A DNA stretch of 55,213 nt from an uncultured Planctomyces sp. Lineage in GTDB: Bacteria > Planctomycetota > Planctomycetia > Planctomycetales > Planctomycetaceae. Location: the NCBI GenBank assembly GCA_937904325.1, contig CALGTK010000133.1, positions 1-55,213 of the forward strand. Direction: 5' to 3'. This document shows, one piece after another, positions 26,846 to 34,797 of this stretch. How positions within the stretch are numbered: position 1 is the first letter of the stretch; the number at the start of each line of letters is the position of its first letter. Both the position numbers and the translations under genes were made by a program. The notes under the pieces are model-generated. The model did not search any database. It had not been told where the DNA came from and worked only from the letters and a program-made list of their open reading frames with translations.

Positions 26846-28498
26846 TTACAGGAACATCGCTTCAAGTTCGACGAGTTCAACGCTGATTTGAATCAACAAC
26901 TCGTAGATGTGGTCGCGGTCTGGCGCATCGCAATCAGCAATGTGACGATGAAGCAATTCCCACTCGGAATAGATCGTCGCGCAGTGGCCACGCAGAACCT
27001 CTTCCGGCGTGTCATGGACCAACGCGGCATGTAACTGCCGAGAGGCCGTTCTGAAATGCGAGCAATGTTCAAGCATTTCCTTGCGCTCGCCTGCGAACTT
27101 CGATGCTCCACGCAGCCAGCTTTCAATGTCGACATGTAAATGATCGGCAAGGCGTTCGATGGCCCCGGCTCGCTGACGAGCATTGTTCGCATCAAAGCCT
27201 CCGGGAATGCCAAGCGGTTCACGAAGCGCGACCAGTCGCGCTTCAATTTCGGTCAGCGAGTGCCGGATTCCGTCATGCTGTACTTTGCGAAAATGCCGCG
27301 AAAACGAAACCCATGCCGACGGCAAATAGTCATAAGCATCGACCAGCTCATCGATATCATTTTCCTGCTCCACGCAGTCGGAAAAGTGCTGGCAGATACC
27401 GTGAAAATCGGAAGCGGAACTCGGCACGTCTTCATAACCTGGCAGTTGAATCAGCAAGCTCAATGAAACCGAATCGAAAATCCGATCAACTTCCGTCGTG
27501 ATGCCTCGCGTTAATTGAATCAGCAATTCCCGGTCGAGCCCGCGCGGCAGCCAGAGCAGTTCATGCATGGACTGATCCACGTTTTGAATTCGCAAGACCG
27601 TGCGTTCGATAAAACGACTTTCAAAGGAGCAGAGTTCTCGAACCAGCGGATTCCACTTTCGCAGAAATCCTTTGTAGTCAGCGACTAACGCCAGATAGGG
27701 TCGGCCGGCGGAAACGGAGTCAGAGAACCCAACGGCCGCCTGATGAGCCTGGCTGGTTTTGAGCATCAACGCGTTTCGAGACGAAGAACGACGAAGCTCG
27801 TAAGCAATATCATCACTCAGACCGTGGAGGTAAACAACGAGACCTTCGCTCTGCCGCTGCAGCGTTCGGCGATCGATCTGTGGCTCAATCGAAAGCACAT
27901 CGCACAACTCTACATCGAACCGGTCGAGCTGCCCGATACACGTTCGGCACGGCTGCGAGAGATTTGGAACCTGTTGAAGCCGATATGAAAACCGACGCCA
28001 GTCGCTGTCGAGTCTCTGCACGTCCTGCACTATGAAACGATGATTCGGGACTGCACGACTCCGCTGCGAAATTGCGTCTGCTCGAGCCTGAAGTTGCACA
28101 GCATCCGCGATCAATGACCGCAATCCGGCGTTGGTTGTCGACTCTTTTTGAAGCAACGTACTTAGCGTGATGCTCTCTTGCCGAAACGACTGAACCGATA
28201 CGCGAGCTCTGCCAAGTTCGGGAGTTGCTCTAACGCCAGGACGCGGTGCCCCCGGACGAAGCTGCTGTTGATTCGGACCGCCTTGCCCTCGCATCTGAGA
28301 TTCCACAAGGATCTTCAGAATACCACCGACGATCTTCTTCGTCTTGTCATCGGCGGACGTTGAATCAACTCGCAGCAACAACGTTGCAACTACTGCGGCA
28401 AGAGCGAGAGCAAACGATCGCCGCCGCCGCGGGTCACTCACTCCATTTCGTGAAACGAATCGTGAGAGCACGCCTTCCGAAAGTTCTGTGGCAACCAT
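26846..28498 (-). CDS. secreted helical protein of unknown function
   Basis: No family recognised. The ATG at 28498 has GGAGAA eight bases upstream and is preferred to the longer frame from 28537. It gives 550 residues. After a basic stretch (RRRRSFALALAAVVATLLL) a signal peptide is probable, with cleavage near STSA. A Gln/Gly/Pro-rich linker follows and then a long, largely helical mature part with many charged residues. It carries one CRTCIG pair about a third of the way in. The repeated heptad-like helices suggest a coiled, periplasmic scaffold. No neighbouring gene suggests its role. Confidence 0.7.
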   Translation of the reverse strand: MVATELSEGVLSRFVSRNGVSDPRRRRSFALALAAVVATLLLRVDSTSADDKTKKIVGGILKILVESQMRGQGGPNQQQLRPGAPRPGVRATPELGRARVSVQSFRQESITLSTLLQKESTTNAGLRSLIADAVQLQARADAISQRSRAVPNHRFIVQDVQRLDSDWRRFSYRLQQVPNLSQPCRTCIGQLDRFDVELCDVLSIEPQIDRRTLQRQSEGLVVYLHGLSDDIAYELRRSSSRNALMLKTSQAHQAAVGFSDSVSAGRPYLALVADYKGFLRKWNPLVRELCSFESRFIERTVLRIQNVDQSMHELLWLPRGLDRELLIQLTRGITTEVDRIFDSVSLSLLIQLPGYEDVPSSASDFHGICQHFSDCVEQENDIDELVDAYDYLPSAWVSFSRHFRKVQHDGIRHSLTEIEARLVALREPLGIPGGFDANNARQRAGAIERLADHLHVDIESWLRGASKFAGERKEMLEHCSHFRTASRQLHAALVHDTPEEVLRGHCATIYSEWELLHRHIADCDAPDRDHIYELLIQISVELVELEAMFL

Positions 28499-28660
28499 GA
28501 TCGTTGTTCTCCATGGTCCATGTATATTGCGATGCAAAAGCTGACTCCGCAGTTCCGTACGTCGGGATGATGAGCGATGATGGTGCCTCAGGTCAAAACA
28601 AGACTGAAGAGTACGATCGCCGACAGCCTGTCACATTGAGCAGCCTGAATAACCGAAACA

Positions 28661-29105
28661 TCATTCAGCTGAATCAGTAAGACTTCCCAGAGGCACGCTT
28701 GGACTGGGATCCGCCAGCACGTCGGCCAGAGTCGAATTGCGAAACTCTTCTTCCACGAAACTCATCGCGTTGTCCAGTCTACGATGCAAATCGCACAGTT
28801 TGACGCAATGCTCTCGAAGACCGAGCGGGCACGATTCGATTCTCTGCAACGGGTCTACGACACTCACCACGTCGACGATGGTCGACGATGGTCAACTCAT
28901 CCGGATCCGGCACGAGGGTCATTCCGCCACCGATTCCGCGTTGAGACCGGACGATGACGGCTCGCTCAAGACCCTGCAGAACTTTCGACAGGCAGGCCGC
29001 CGGAACCTGCGGCGCGTCAGCAATCTGAGCCGTCGTGTGAAGCTCACCCTCGCGTGCCAGAAACACGACCGCCCGCAGCGCATATTCCACAGATCCCGAA
29101 AGCAT
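28661..29105 (-). pseudogene. Rrf2-family regulator interrupted by 10-bp duplication
   Basis: The first 72 or so residues form a normal Rrf2 winged-helix domain (MLSGSVEYALRAVVFLA, the TTAQIAD helix, SKVLQGLERA and GIGGGMTL wing). At the junction the frame is broken. The sequence GTCGACGATG occurs twice in tandem at 28871-28890. Removing one copy joins ELTIVD to VVSVVDPLQRIESCPLG and gives exactly 144 residues with the usual Rrf2 C-terminus. The three cysteines (ESC, EHC and LC, with 7 and 3 residues between them) could bind an Fe-S cluster, but their spacing is not that of IscR or NsrR. It is divergent from the protoglobin gene. Confidence 0.85.
28871..28890. repeat. 10-bp perfect tandem duplication
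   Basis: Two copies of GTCGACGATG lie side by side within the Rrf2 gene. Ten is not a multiple of three, so the second copy shifts the frame. It could be a slipped-strand mutation, a reversible phase switch or an assembly error. Confidence 0.9.
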
Positions 29106-29339
29106 TCATTGCCCGAGCTGAACTCGACCTTTACGTCCGATTTGAACCCTGCAATACATAAACCAAACTGGATATTTGGGTCCGATTTATTCAGTACCAC
29201 AAAAGCATGCAAGTACACTGCCAGATATGCCGGCCGATCGGAAGCCTGATTCAGCACAAAACTCGTGAGACAGGGAGAAACCTGATTAGGAGCATCGACG
29301 AACAGAAACTGGGATCAGATCTGGGTTACCGATTCGGCT

Positions 29340-29819
29340 ATGTCACCGACATTCATCGGCTTTGGCGAGGATGACATCGCGGCAATCCACGGTTCTGCCG
29401 CACATCTCGCACCGATAGTCCCCCAACTGGTCGACGCCGTATACGACAAGCTGTTTTTGTATGACGCGACCAGGCGTCAGTTTGTGCCGAGACAATCAGG
29501 CTACGAAGGTGACGTCCCGGAAAACGTCGAAGCCTTGCTGATGAATCACGAAATGATCGAAGTCCACAAGCTGCACCTGGGCCGCTACCTCGAACGACTC
29601 GTAACGAAGCCGTTCGACGGAAACATGCTCAACGATCTCGACCTGGTCGGAAAAATGCATACGCCAAAATCCGGAAGCAAGGAACTCGATATCCCGCTTG
29701 TTCAGATGAATGCTCTGATGGGATTTATGTCGGACGCATTGATCGACACGATCCTCAGCCTGGACCTCGATGCCGAAACAACCAGTCGGACCTTGCGAGC
29801 ATTCAACAAGCTACTCTGA
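29340..29819 (+). CDS. protoglobin-family haem protein
   Basis: Single-domain globin of the protoglobin family (PF11563), whose members bind O2, CO and NO and often act as gas sensors. The sequence starts with the family pattern TFIGFGEDDIAAIHGSAAHL and has the proximal region EVHKLHLGRYLERLV (histidine near residue 80-85) and KMHTPKSGSKELDIPLVQMN. The length of 159 fits the globin domain alone, with no attached output domain. It is divergent from the Rrf2 gene across about 230 bases, the classic regulator-target arrangement. It is followed by a small membrane protein and HemQ on the other strand. No strong ribosome binding site is seen before the ATG. Confidence 0.8.
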   Translation: MSPTFIGFGEDDIAAIHGSAAHLAPIVPQLVDAVYDKLFLYDATRRQFVPRQSGYEGDVPENVEALLMNHEMIEVHKLHLGRYLERLVTKPFDGNMLNDLDLVGKMHTPKSGSKELDIPLVQMNALMGFMSDALIDTILSLDLDAETTSRTLRAFNKLL

Positions 29820-30065
29820 CTGCAGAACGATCTAATCACCCGACACTATCAGGCAAACGGAGCAGCGATGTTCCTCAGTCAACTGTAGTAAGTCCACCCT
29901 GGTTGTCTGGGCGACGCGTGGCGAGCCGCGGGTTTTTAATTCTTTCCAGATTCGCTTCTTGCCAGGCTTTACACACATCAGCAATCGCCGATAGAAAGCA
30001 TTGAAATGCCTCGTCGCCGGTATGAGGCTGGAGCTCCCCACCCCTGAATCTCCACAAGCACATCC

Positions 30066-30326
30066 ATGCTGACTCAGATCACCGAACGCATCCCGCCTCT
30101 TTCCATTCTGCTTCCCATACTACTGACCATTTGGGCTGTAGCTTGCACCTGGCTGCACGGCCCGGCGATTGTGGCGTACATCCTGCTGCAGGCAGCGACG
30201 TCTGGAATCTTCGCGCTCAGTATGTACCGGATCAGTAGTCTTCATTCGCGGTCGCCGGAAAAGCCAAGTGACAGTAGCGAAAAGTCTGCCGCGAAAAATG
30301 AAAAACGACCGATCACAACATCGTGA
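30066..30326 (+). CDS. small two-helix membrane protein
   Basis: An 86-residue protein with two predicted membrane segments (about LSILLPILLTIWAVACTW and AIVAYILLQAATSGIFALSM) and a charged Ser/Lys-rich cytoplasmic-type tail. No family recognised. It begins about 250 bases after the protoglobin gene, and its last codons overlap the hairpin that terminates the convergent hemQ transcript. Position suggests a link to the haem genes, but there is no direct evidence. Confidence 0.6.
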   Translation: MLTQITERIPPLSILLPILLTIWAVACTWLHGPAIVAYILLQAATSGIFALSMYRISSLHSRSPEKPSDSSEKSAAKNEKRPITTS

Positions 30327-30331
30327 CCGGT
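30308..30331 (-). terminator. intrinsic terminator of hemQ
   Basis: ACCGATCAC and GTGACCGGT form a nine-position stem with one mismatch around a six-base loop. Read on the minus strand it is followed by CGTTTTTCATTTTTC, a T-rich tail. That suits a terminator about 35 bases after the hemQ stop. The stop codon of the plus-strand 86-residue gene lies within the stem. Confidence 0.6.
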
Positions 30332-30367
30332 TCGTTTAATTGGTTGAGTATCGAACTGTCGCGTCAG

Positions 30368-31216
30368 CTACAGTCGGACGTGCGTGATGGTGTCTTCTGG
30401 CGTGGCAATATAGCTGATGAAGAACGGTCCGAACTCGGCATATCGAGCCGAAGCTTCGTCAAAACGCATCTTATAGACAATTTCTTTGATGTGCTCTGGA
30501 GCTCGTCCCCACAAAGTCACACCCCACTCCCAATCATCAAAGCCGGTTGATGCAGTAATAAGCTGGCTGACGCGGCCGGCGAATGCGATCCCGCTCGTAG
30601 CGTGTTCAGCCATCAGGGCTGACCGCTCGCTGAACGGAATGACATACCAGTTGGCGTGTGGGTCTCGAATTTTGTTCATCGGGTAGAAGCTGCAAACTGG
30701 AAACGTCGGAAAGTCCGGATAAGTTCGCTGCTTGTTCATCATGGGTAGCCGCTGCTCGTACGCTCCGACCTTCGCAGCAAACGACGGATTATCTGGTCCG
30801 GTTCCATCGGCAATCAGTCTTTCTTTGTACTGTTCGACCGTCGGTACGTACTCAGAAACTTCGGTAATCGACACAAACGAATAGGTCGGTTTCAGAGCAA
30901 CTCCCAGCCGAGACGCACGAATTTCCTGCTTCACTCGATCAATGACCAGCGGGTCCGGGTCCATAATCATCAGAGCAATATCGCCTCTTCCACCAGAAAG
31001 GATCGAAGTCTGCAGTCTCTCGGGCGCGCCTTCGCGTTCGGGGTTCAGGATTTGGGCAAGCTGCTCGCGGCCTTCCGCCCGTTGGTGCTCATGCACTGAG
31101 TTCAAAGCGGCCTGGTCGACTTGATAATTGATGTGCAGACAATGCCAGCCCTCGGTCAATCTGATCGTCGGATCGGGCAGGTTCTGAGCCCCGCGAGTAT
31201 GTGCTGGTCGGTTCAT
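30368..31216 (-). CDS. hemQ: HemQ/ChdC coproheme decarboxylase (chlorite dismutase family)
   Basis: Chlorite-dismutase-family protein of the HemQ type, which performs the last step of the coproporphyrin-dependent haem pathway: H2O2-driven decarboxylation of iron-coproporphyrin III to haem b. The HemQ signature YPMNKIRDPHANWYVIPF (catalytic tyrosine and nearby lysine) is present. FSERSALMAEHATSG contains the proximal haem histidine, and the C-terminus has TLWGRAPEHIKEIVYKMRFD and EFGPFFIS. The 282 residues are a little longer than usual because of a hydrophilic N-terminal extension. It lies beside the protoglobin and opposes it. A dedicated terminator follows. hemB is 11 kb away. Confidence 0.9.
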   Translation of the reverse strand: MNRPAHTRGAQNLPDPTIRLTEGWHCLHINYQVDQAALNSVHEHQRAEGREQLAQILNPEREGAPERLQTSILSGGRGDIALMIMDPDPLVIDRVKQEIRASRLGVALKPTYSFVSITEVSEYVPTVEQYKERLIADGTGPDNPSFAAKVGAYEQRLPMMNKQRTYPDFPTFPVCSFYPMNKIRDPHANWYVIPFSERSALMAEHATSGIAFAGRVSQLITASTGFDDWEWGVTLWGRAPEHIKEIVYKMRFDEASARYAEFGPFFISYIATPEDTITHVRL

Positions 31217-31315
31217 GAGTCCACTTTCTATGAGGTAATTCTCTGGAGAATCGAGATCGGCAGCCCGTAAATGATGCAGCCATCTTCTCGGCGTGCTTCG
31301 CGGATTCTATTCGGT

Positions 31316-32971
31316 CTACTCCGGCGCCGCGATGGATGTGGATGGCTCTTCAGGGCCAGCCCAATCGGGCAGACCGCCAGTCGAGAGTCCGAGATGCGGA
31401 ACGAGGTAAAAAACCGTTCCCAACGTCAGCAGCGTCACTCCGATGAGATTCAGCAGGAATCCTTTCCGAGCCATGTCGCCCATCGAAAGCACGCCCGAGC
31501 TGAAGACAATTGCGTTCGGAGGAGTCCCTATCGGCAGCATGAACGCACAACTCGCAGAGGCCGCTGCCGGCAACATCAGCAGTCGCGGATCGATATTCAG
31601 TTTCAGCGACGCCTCGGCAAGGACCGGCATGATAACACTGACGACGACGACGTTCGTCGCAAACTCAGTCAAAAACGTTAGTAAAAAACAGATCGCCGCG
31701 ACCAGAGCCCAAATTTGCCACCCGTCGACTGTTCCGGCAAAAGCATCGCCCACCCACTCGGCCAGTCCGGTTTCCTTGAAGGCACTCGCAATAGCAAAAC
31801 CACCGCCGACCAGCAGCAGAATTGCCCAGGGCAATTTTTGAGCAGTCTCCCAGTTCATCAGCCGCTGTGGCTGGCCGCCGACCGATCGCTCGCCGGGCAG
31901 AGCAAACATCAGGACGGCCATTCCCACAGCGACGGTCGAGTCATGCACAACGCCTTTGGGAAACGTTGCCGGGTTCGCATGCAGTGTTTCAAACAGGAAT
32001 GACTTGACGAGAGCTTCCCAGCCGCCAAGCAACGTGGTATCGCCAAACTCGAGTGGCCGCCGAAACGTCCAGAGCATCGCGGTCGCCATAAAAATTGCCA
32101 ACATCATCCATTCGGAGCGTGATGGCTTGCCGATTGCCTTCAGACGATCGCTGAAGAACTGCCGGTTCACTGCATTTTTTCCCGGAGTCGGCATCCGAAA
32201 CGTAAGAATGCCCCACGTCACAAACAGCATGACGATGCCGATCGGGCCAAAAGCGGCCAGCCACCCTCCCGCCGAAATCTGTGGACCGTCTGCAAAACGG
32301 CTTTCCCAAAGACTGACAAACTGCACGTTGGTGACCGTTCCAACGAGCGTTGTCATCCCTCCGATGCTGGCCGACCACGCAATGCCCAGCATCAGCGAAA
32401 TGCCAAACGGTCCCAACGGTCCGTTTCGATCGATCCTGTTGTCAATTGCTTTTGAATTGCCATCCGCACGACTGCTTAAAGCGTCCTGCAGCGAGACCAC
32501 CAACGCGACAGCGATCGGCGTCATCAGCAGCGTCGACGCGGTATTGCTGATCCACATCGACAAAAACGCCGTCGCGACCATGAATCCAAGGATCACCTTT
32601 CGCAAGCTTGTTCCCAACACTCGCACAATGTGTAAAGCAATCCGCTGATGAAGGCCCCAGCGTTCGATACCCAGCGCAATGATGAATCCACCAAGAAACA
32701 GGAAGACCAGTTTATTGATATAGGCTGAGCTGACCGTGTCCGGGCTTTGAATTCCGAGCAGCGGGAACATCAGCACCGGAATCAGGCTGGTCGCGGCGAT
32801 CGGAATTGCCTGAGTCAGCCACCAGGCAGACATCAACGCCGTCGTCGCCAGCAGTCGCCGAGCTTCAACGGTCATTCCAGCCGGCAACGGCATCCACAGA
32901 ATCGTTGCAAAGAGTACGGGGCCGATGACAAGGCCAACACTGGCGGCACGATCATTTCCGGAATTCGACAT
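31316..32971 (-). CDS. SLC13/DASS family sodium:carboxylate symporter
   Basis: Polytopic inner-membrane transporter of the divalent anion:sodium symporter family, which takes up succinate, citrate, tartrate or related anions (sulfate in some members). The first hairpin motif SNTASTLLMTPIAVAL and the second signature FMLPIGTPPNAIVFSS near the C-terminus mark the two sodium/substrate sites. About 11-12 hydrophobic segments are visible. The 551 residues fit the family. Downstream on the minus strand is hemQ about 100 bases away, and no metabolic gene for the substrate is adjacent. Confidence 0.9.
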   Translation of the reverse strand: MSNSGNDRAASVGLVIGPVLFATILWMPLPAGMTVEARRLLATTALMSAWWLTQAIPIAATSLIPVLMFPLLGIQSPDTVSSAYINKLVFLFLGGFIIALGIERWGLHQRIALHIVRVLGTSLRKVILGFMVATAFLSMWISNTASTLLMTPIAVALVVSLQDALSSRADGNSKAIDNRIDRNGPLGPFGISLMLGIAWSASIGGMTTLVGTVTNVQFVSLWESRFADGPQISAGGWLAAFGPIGIVMLFVTWGILTFRMPTPGKNAVNRQFFSDRLKAIGKPSRSEWMMLAIFMATAMLWTFRRPLEFGDTTLLGGWEALVKSFLFETLHANPATFPKGVVHDSTVAVGMAVLMFALPGERSVGGQPQRLMNWETAQKLPWAILLLVGGGFAIASAFKETGLAEWVGDAFAGTVDGWQIWALVAAICFLLTFLTEFATNVVVVSVIMPVLAEASLKLNIDPRLLMLPAAASASCAFMLPIGTPPNAIVFSSGVLSMGDMARKGFLLNLIGVTLLTLGTVFYLVPHLGLSTGGLPDWAGPEEPSTSIAAPE

Positions 32972-33142
32972 CGGTGCTGATTCTACAGAGGCTTCGGCAA
33001 CTGCCCGAACTCAAGCGTCGAGCGAGTCAAAAAGCATAACGAACCGGTCGCAGCGAGACACCATGACGCCCCTTCGAATCCGAGTGCCGCTGCTCGTGTT
33101 TCCACATCCTGAGCAGAAACAACTGAGCGACTCTACCAAGAC

Positions 33143-34441
33143 TTACGAATCCACAACTGACAGGCCGACCTGTCGTGCTCGTTCTCTCACGATGGCTGAC
33201 TTGCGTTGCTCGATCGTTGCTTCGTGAAGGTGCCGTAAGAGCCGTTCCTGCGCGAGTGTCAGATCATGGCCGCGACGATCCATCGCGGCTCGAGCAGTGT
33301 CCAGGGCCGATTCAAGATTGAGATCGTTATCGAGGTCGCCGTGCCAGACTCGGGCAAACGAAGGCACAAATTTCGGTAGCAGCTCGCCGCCTGGCAGTAA
33401 CATCGTCATCACGCCAATGGACGTTCCAGTGTTGAACAGGCTGCACACCGCGGTCTTTGAATGGTCGCCGATGAAGCAGCCAACTTTCGTCGATCCAGAA
33501 TCGATCGATTCACCGCTCAACGGAACCCGGACCGTTGAGTAGTCGTTCTTCAGATCGCTGTTCGTCGACAAAGCTCCCATATTGACCCACGGGCAAACAT
33601 AGCCATGCCCCAGGAAACCGTCGTGATACTTGTTCGCGTACCCGTGCAAGATCGAGTTTTCAATCTCACCGCCGACTCGGCAGACAGGACCGATCGTCGT
33701 GCCGGCTTTAACATTGGCCCGGAAGAGCTGACTGTCATAACCGATGTGGCACGGACCTTCGATTCGGGTGTAAGCCTGAACTTTGACACCAGATTCAATT
33801 GAAACCGGGCCGCTACGAGCATCGATCACGACGAACGGGTCGATATCAGCACCCCGGCTGACGAAGACGTTCTGGGGCTCTCCCAGCACGGCGATCTGCG
33901 GCCCGAAGTCCGTCTGCCCGTCCGTGAAATCTCTCGAGCGAAAATCCACTTCCAATTGTTCCGGGTTGAAGTCAACCAGGTCCCACGGATGGCTGATTGT
34001 TTTTCCTTCAGCTGGAACAGCGTTTCGCATCCCCGCGATTTTGAGCAGCGGATCGGCCCATTCGGTGTCGGTCACTAGCGAAGATTCAAACGTGTCGACG
34101 ACCAGAAACGCGAGCATGTCGCCGCAAAATCCGGCGGCGTCGCTGTCCACTGCGGAAAGTTGCTCAATCGCATCCGGTGTCGGCAGCCAGCGAGCGTTGA
34201 TCAGCAAAGTCGGTTCTTCGCCCAGCCAGACGCAGTCGTTGACGAACGCTTCCGGGCTGAATTCTCGATAGGACGACTGAAGGTAAGGGCGAATGAAGAC
34301 GCCCCATTCATGAACATCCAGAAAACGAATCAGCCGCTCACGCAGACTGAACTGCCCGCAAAGAAGCTCGAACACCGGCCGAGTCAGAGCGATCGGCGCA
34401 AATCCGTCCGCACCGTCATCTTCGAAAAATGCGATCCGCAT
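33143..34441 (-). CDS. GlmU-like sugar nucleotidyltransferase/acyltransferase
   Basis: Protein of the NTP_transf_4 (PF13562) type, often annotated as GlmU family or putative sugar nucleotidyltransferase. The N-terminus MRIAFFEDDGADGFAPIALTRP replaces the usual GlmU nucleotidyltransferase P-loop. The C-terminal half has the hexapeptide rhythm of a left-handed beta helix (for example VFVSRGADIDPFVVIDARSG and GPCHIGYDSQLFRANVKAG). GlmU proper keeps LAAGxGTRM, which is absent here, so a normal UDP-GlcNAc role should not be assumed. It is divergent from the large surface-protein gene. Start chosen at 34441, the longest ATG. Confidence 0.85.
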   Translation of the reverse strand: MRIAFFEDDGADGFAPIALTRPVFELLCGQFSLRERLIRFLDVHEWGVFIRPYLQSSYREFSPEAFVNDCVWLGEEPTLLINARWLPTPDAIEQLSAVDSDAAGFCGDMLAFLVVDTFESSLVTDTEWADPLLKIAGMRNAVPAEGKTISHPWDLVDFNPEQLEVDFRSRDFTDGQTDFGPQIAVLGEPQNVFVSRGADIDPFVVIDARSGPVSIESGVKVQAYTRIEGPCHIGYDSQLFRANVKAGTTIGPVCRVGGEIENSILHGYANKYHDGFLGHGYVCPWVNMGALSTNSDLKNDYSTVRVPLSGESIDSGSTKVGCFIGDHSKTAVCSLFNTGTSIGVMTMLLPGGELLPKFVPSFARVWHGDLDNDLNLESALDTARAAMDRRGHDLTLAQERLLRHLHEATIEQRKSAIVRERARQVGLSVVDS

Positions 34442-34511
34442 AGTCCCGTCCCTGGGAGGCCCACCAATGCAACGAGGTCACTTAGCAGCCATCCGATCCC
34501 TGGACGAACCT

Positions 34512-34655
34512 CGTAAGAAGCCAGAAATCTAATGGTTTCTGCAGAATCGCGGAAAGACCGGTTCTGCTTCTCCGCACTCCGTGCGGAAATCTTCGACGCG
34601 GCTGACGCGTACCAAGTCGCGTGCTTCCTCCGAAAATACGAACTGGTTTCTTACG
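34512..34655. repeat. nested inverted repeat with three internal hairpins
   Basis: A 13-position stem (CGTAAGAAGCCAG with CTGGTTTCTTACG, one G-U wobble, 34512-34524 and 34643-34655) encloses three consecutive hairpins. They are GCAGAATCG/CGGTTCTGC (34541-34567, one wobble), the perfect TCCGCAC/GTGCGGA (34571-34587, 3-base loop) and ACGCG/CGCGT (34596-34610). This is the shape of a four-way-junction RNA or of a mobile palindromic element with terminal inverted repeats. It matches no class I know. Which strand matters is not decided by the pairing. Confidence 0.7.
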
Positions 34656-34711
34656 CGAGCCCAGCAGTGCATCCGCCCAATTGCACCCATCTTAACTCCC
34701 AGCCGGAATAA
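34532..34711 (+). CDS. possible 59-residue small protein
   Basis: An ATG at 34532 opens a 59-codon frame ending with TAA at 34709. The translation looks protein-like over its first half (for example SRKDRFCFSALRAEIFDAAD and VACFLRKYELVSYASP) and less so later. There is no good ribosome binding site. It overlaps almost entirely with the nested inverted repeat, so the pairing could be fortuitous conservation of structure or the ORF could be fortuitous. It might also be a fragment of a lost gene. Not recognised. Confidence 0.35.
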   Translation: MVSAESRKDRFCFSALRAEIFDAADAYQVACFLRKYELVSYASPAVHPPNCTHLNSQPE

Positions 34712-34797
34712 TCGGAAAAGTCGACCTAATCTTCCAATTCCGACGCAATAAGCAAGGTCCCGCGGACCGATGATGTCCGAAGTCTCTCCTGCCAGGA

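Larger units (their letters stand above)
34442..34797. other. structured intergenic region
   Basis: A 356-base gap between divergent genes. Its centre (34512-34655) is a nested inverted repeat, described separately, and it also holds a 59-codon plus-strand ORF. The outer parts carry no recognised feature and must contain the two promoters. Confidence 0.6.

Noticed and set aside
29106-29339. NsrR/IscR binding site upstream of the protoglobin
   Set aside because: The known AAGATGCATTT-type palindrome was not found. Only the direct repeat GTCCGATTT was seen, which is reported separately with low weight.
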